Made by a program: the position numbers and the translations under genes. The notes under the pieces are model-generated. The model saw nothing but the letters and a program-made list of their open reading frames with translations. It was not told where the DNA came from and made no database searches. A stretch of 10,339 nucleotides of DNA from Phycisphaerales bacterium (GTDB taxonomy: Bacteria > Planctomycetota > Phycisphaerae > Phycisphaerales > UBA1924): assembly GCA_016764015.1 (NCBI GenBank), contig JAESSR010000165.1, positions 1-10,339 of the forward strand, read 5' to 3'. Below, one piece after another: positions 7,827-10,339 of the stretch (position 1 is its first letter; every line of letters begins with the position of its first letter).

Positions 7827-9905
7827 ATGGCTCTATCACTCCCGAAGCTTGATCTGTCCCGCTTGGCGACCTTTGTCGTAGCTGTTTCTTGCCAGCACAC
7901 CCTTGCCTTGCCACCGAGTTCGGGGGAAGAGCCCGGGCAGACCGAGATGAACGATGAACCGGATGATACTGATTCCCAATGGGATACAGATTCATCGCTG
8001 GACCTTGATGGCTCGTTCGATCTTCTCTTTGCTGACTTTGACATTGTGATCACGGCGTCGAGATCTGAGCAAGCATCTAACATGACCTCTGTCCCGGTGA
8101 GTATTCTCCGAGCCGAGGAAATCCGATATTCTGGCGTCAGCGAAGTGCCTCAGCTCTTTGCATTCATACCGGGGGTCGATGCGTTTCAGCTTGATCGCAA
8201 CCGATGGGCAATCGGCGTGCGGGGCATGCATCAGACATTTTCTGATCGAACGCTTTTTTTGTTGAACGGCCGAAATGCGAGCAATCCTGTGCACGGCGGG
8301 GTTGACTTCCAACGCCTGCCAGTCTTCCTCGATGACATCAAGCAAATTGAAACCGTGCGAGGGCCGGGCGGTGCTGCTTGGGGCGCCAATGCGTTTAATG
8401 GCGTCATCAACATTATCGAAAAAAGCCCACGCGAGACAGCGGGGATACTCCTGAGCCAACGGGTCTCTGAGCAAGGTGATGTCAAATCCAACTTCCGTAT
8501 CGGTCAGGCAAAGGAAAAGTTTGCATGGCGATTTTCTGGCGAGTTCAACGATATCGAATCGACCGATACAGAATATCTAATCACAGGGCTCGCATCAAGC
8601 CCATCGAGACCAAAGGATTTCTTGAGGAGTCAGCGGTTTAAATTTAATGCTATCTATGATTTTAACACCGACACATCGTTTGACTTTGGGATCGGAGGCA
8701 CTCATCTCGAACGCGGAGATTCGCCATTCCTCGCATTCCAGCTCGGGCTTGATGAACGGATTGATCTTGTCCGAGCCCATGCAAAGCTCTCTCGCAGTTT
8801 TTCTCCTGACTCAAACGGGTACATCCAATGGTATGGTACATACCAAGATGTGAATCGCCCATCCATGTTTCGCTACAACGCCTACGACAATAATATTGAT
8901 GGGCAATACAGCTTTGATACTGCATCAAATCATGAAATCACTCTTGGCGGCACGCTTCGCATTATCCATCTCAATATTACTGAGCCTCGAATAACCGACT
9001 CGCTGCCCGCTGGCACATCTTCAGAACAATGGGCCGGGTTATTTATTGGCGATCGCTGGTCGATCAATGAAGAATGGACACTCGAAACTCAGCTGAGAAC
9101 GGACTGGTACTCAGAAACCTCTCTGGATTGGTCGGGGCGCGTTGCCGCACTCTATTCGCCTGACGAGAATGACACCCATGTCTTCCGCTTCGCGCTCGCA
9201 AAGGCGTTCCGCACGCCTCAGACTGCGTTGAGAGATTTATCGTCTGAACGCCTCCCTGTCGGTGGCGGATTGTTCGCAGTCAACCTGAGCCCCGCTGGCG
9301 AAATCGATAACGAGGAACTCTACTCGATAGAGATTGGATACAACGGAAAAATCAGCGATGGATTGACATTCCGCGCCGACGCCTATCTCCAATACTACCA
9401 AGACCTCACAGGTGTGATTGAACTCCCTGAACCGGCACCGGTTGTTGGGCGATCCTTTTTCACGATCGACAATATTGGAGCTGCCAAAGCCTATGGGTTT
9501 GAGACAGAACTCAAATACCATGTGGAGAAAACAACCCTCTCAATCTGGTACGCATACAACGACTTTGAGTTTACTGCATCGGCCCAGAATGCCCGTGCCT
9601 TTCGCCCTGCGAAGCACAAGGTTGGCGTCACCGCAAATACACACATCAGCGACTGGCTCGTCCTCAATGCAAACTATCGCTATACGGGTGTCACTCATGG
9701 CGATACCACTGAGCCGGTGAAAGCTTTTCATCGACTTGATCTGACCGCAACAATCGGCAAACCTGAATGGAACGCCGAAGTGCAAATTGGTGTTCTTGAT
9801 GTGCTCGACCAGACTGATCTCCAGATTTTCGATCAAACGGCCACGAGCATTACCCAAAAAACACCTGGGCGAAGCCTATTCGTACAAATACATTATTCAT
9901 TCTAA
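7827..9905 (+). CDS. TonB-dependent outer-membrane receptor
   Basis: 692-residue TonB-dependent receptor of the outer membrane, importing an unidentified ligand with TonB/ExbBD energy. Residues about 8-27 are a signal peptide, followed by an acidic linker (about 34-71, rich in Asp/Glu). DIVITASRS (72-80) resembles the start of a plug domain or TonB box. The plug runs to about 200 and has the family hallmarks IRYSG, FIPGV, VRGM, LFLLNGR, IETVRGPGGAAWGANAFNG and VINII. The rest is beta-barrel with alternating aromatic strands and ends in the canonical terminal Phe (FVQIHYSF). The plug resembles vitamin B12/siderophore-type (BtuB, CirA) receptors, but no ligand can be assigned from sequence. ATG 7827 has GGAAGG six bases upstream. 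The gene is followed after 7 bp by a substrate-binding protein gene, probably one operon, and is divergent from the hybrid kinase. Confidence 0.95.
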   Translation: MALSLPKLDLSRLATFVVAVSCQHTLALPPSSGEEPGQTEMNDEPDDTDSQWDTDSSLDLDGSFDLLFADFDIVITASRSEQASNMTSVPVSILRAEEIRYSGVSEVPQLFAFIPGVDAFQLDRNRWAIGVRGMHQTFSDRTLFLLNGRNASNPVHGGVDFQRLPVFLDDIKQIETVRGPGGAAWGANAFNGVINIIEKSPRETAGILLSQRVSEQGDVKSNFRIGQAKEKFAWRFSGEFNDIESTDTEYLITGLASSPSRPKDFLRSQRFKFNAIYDFNTDTSFDFGIGGTHLERGDSPFLAFQLGLDERIDLVRAHAKLSRSFSPDSNGYIQWYGTYQDVNRPSMFRYNAYDNNIDGQYSFDTASNHEITLGGTLRIIHLNITEPRITDSLPAGTSSEQWAGLFIGDRWSINEEWTLETQLRTDWYSETSLDWSGRVAALYSPDENDTHVFRFALAKAFRTPQTALRDLSSERLPVGGGLFAVNLSPAGEIDNEELYSIEIGYNGKISDGLTFRADAYLQYYQDLTGVIELPEPAPVVGRSFFTIDNIGAAKAYGFETELKYHVEKTTLSIWYAYNDFEFTASAQNARAFRPAKHKVGVTANTHISDWLVLNANYRYTGVTHGDTTEPVKAFHRLDLTATIGKPEWNAEVQIGVLDVLDQTDLQIFDQTATSITQKTPGRSLFVQIHYSF

Positions 9906-9912
9906 TTAAAAC

Positions 9913-10339
9913 ATGTCGTACTTCACCCATATCACATCTCGAAACACATGCTCTGAGCGATCACTCCTGAGTGTGTTGTGTGTTCTTGTGTTTGCGATGG
10001 CTTCATCTGTTGCGATGGCTGGTAAGACACTCATTGTTCTCTCGTCGGAGTCTGCTCCCTATGTATCAGCAGCGACCGCATGCGAAAAACAACTCAACTC
10101 AAGCGGCATTCCCACCGAGCGTATTTTACTCTCACAGCTCGACAGCCAAGAGATACAACAAATCAAAGACTCCGTTATCAGTATTGGCGCAAGAGCATCG
10201 GCCAAGCTGGCACGCGAGCTCCCATCTGCTGTTCATCTTTACTATTGCATGACACCAAGCCCTGCAAGGATTGGGCTCACAGCGCGCCCAAACACAAGCG
10301 GGATTCGCACAGCAATCGATATTCAAGCACAGATTAAAC
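9913..10339 (+). CDS. ABC-type substrate-binding protein (ABC_sub_bind-like), incomplete at the window edge
   Basis: The frame starting at ATG 9913 stays open to the end of the window, giving 142 residues of an unfinished protein. Residues 17-36 form a clear signal peptide (LLSVLCVLVFAMASSVAMA, cleavage before Gly37), so the product is periplasmic. The mature start KTLIVLSSESAPYVSAATACEK, the later VISIGARASAKLARELP, and SGIRTAIDIQAQIK follow the order seen in the Pfam ABC_sub_bind (TrpX-like) family: a strand with SxxxxPY, 'iGxxA', then a 'sGv' hinge region. It begins 7 bp after the receptor stop with no good Shine-Dalgarno sequence, so translation is probably coupled to the receptor gene. 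Family identity is by eye and the C-terminal half is not visible. Solute-capturing partner of the receptor, or ligand presenter to the divergent kinase, are both possible. Confidence 0.75.
   Translation, partial: MSYFTHITSRNTCSERSLLSVLCVLVFAMASSVAMAGKTLIVLSSESAPYVSAATACEKQLNSSGIPTERILLSQLDSQEIQQIKDSVISIGARASAKLARELPSAVHLYYCMTPSPARIGLTARPNTSGIRTAIDIQAQIK

Noticed and set aside
7827..7893. Receptor as a lipoprotein (Ala-Val-Ser-Cys near residue 22)
   Set aside because: The position three before Cys is Ala rather than the usual Leu/Val/Ile, and TonB receptors are normally cleaved by signal peptidase I.
7992..8474. Minus-strand 160-codon open frame inside the receptor gene
   Set aside because: It is antisense to the strongly recognisable plug domain of the TonB receptor and has no family resemblance of its own.
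9971..10252. Plus-strand open frame beginning at 9971, and an overlapping one from 10080
   Set aside because: Both are in other frames than the substrate-binding protein starting at 9913, which has a signal peptide and family motifs.
1..10339. CRISPR array, tRNA/rRNA gene, insertion sequence or prophage
   Set aside because: I saw no regularly spaced repeats, cloverleaf, transposase or phage-like coding sequence. The repeated-looking DNA at 63-3718 is explained by propeller repeats and gene duplication.

Overview
The window most likely comes from a member of the Phycisphaerae (Planctomycetota) of moderate GC content. The main pointer is the paired C-terminal dockerin-like motif (xDLTxDGxxxFFDxxxFLxxF, ending in Gly-Cys) on two secreted proteins; PGAP-type annotation calls this 'GC-type dockerin', and to my knowledge it is largely confined to that class. 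A planctomycete-style receiver/HD-GYP response regulator fits the same placement. The assignment is inference from protein style, not from a database search.

Layout. Positions 63-7641 are all minus strand. Two tandem paralogous secreted proteins come first (63-1808 and 1994-3718). Each has a signal peptide, a seven-repeat FG-GAP/VCBS propeller, an ASPIC/UnbV domain and a GC-type dockerin-like tail. A 343-bp intergenic region follows, then a response-regulator locus (4062-4837) directly behind a large hybrid histidine kinase (4834-7641). A 185-bp divergent intergenic region with two inverted repeats separates these from a plus-strand pair: a TonB-dependent outer-membrane receptor (7827-9905) and, 7 bp later, a periplasmic ABC-type substrate-binding protein (9913 to the window edge, incomplete).

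How the genes fit together. The receptor and binding protein look like an outer-membrane/periplasm ligand-capture pair. The divergent kinase has a periplasmic sensor region, HAMP, HisKA, HATPase, two receivers and an HPt domain, so it could read out the periplasmic ligand and pass phosphate to the co-transcribed receiver/HD-GYP protein. That output protein is broken in two independent ways. Its ATGA-coupled, Shine-Dalgarno-supported start is out of frame with the receiver domain by one base. Its HD-GYP domain also lacks the central block that should carry HDxGK, HHE and GYP, although the flanking sequence is intact. The system therefore seems to have lost its cyclic-di-GMP phosphodiesterase output, unless assembly error explains part of this.

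Non-coding points. A 25-nt repeat (24/25 identical apart from a 4-nt indel) occurs twice, each time just downstream of a minus-strand gene. The second propeller gene has a leader with two back-to-back hairpins just upstream of its ribosome-binding site. I saw no tRNA, rRNA, CRISPR array, insertion sequence or phage gene.
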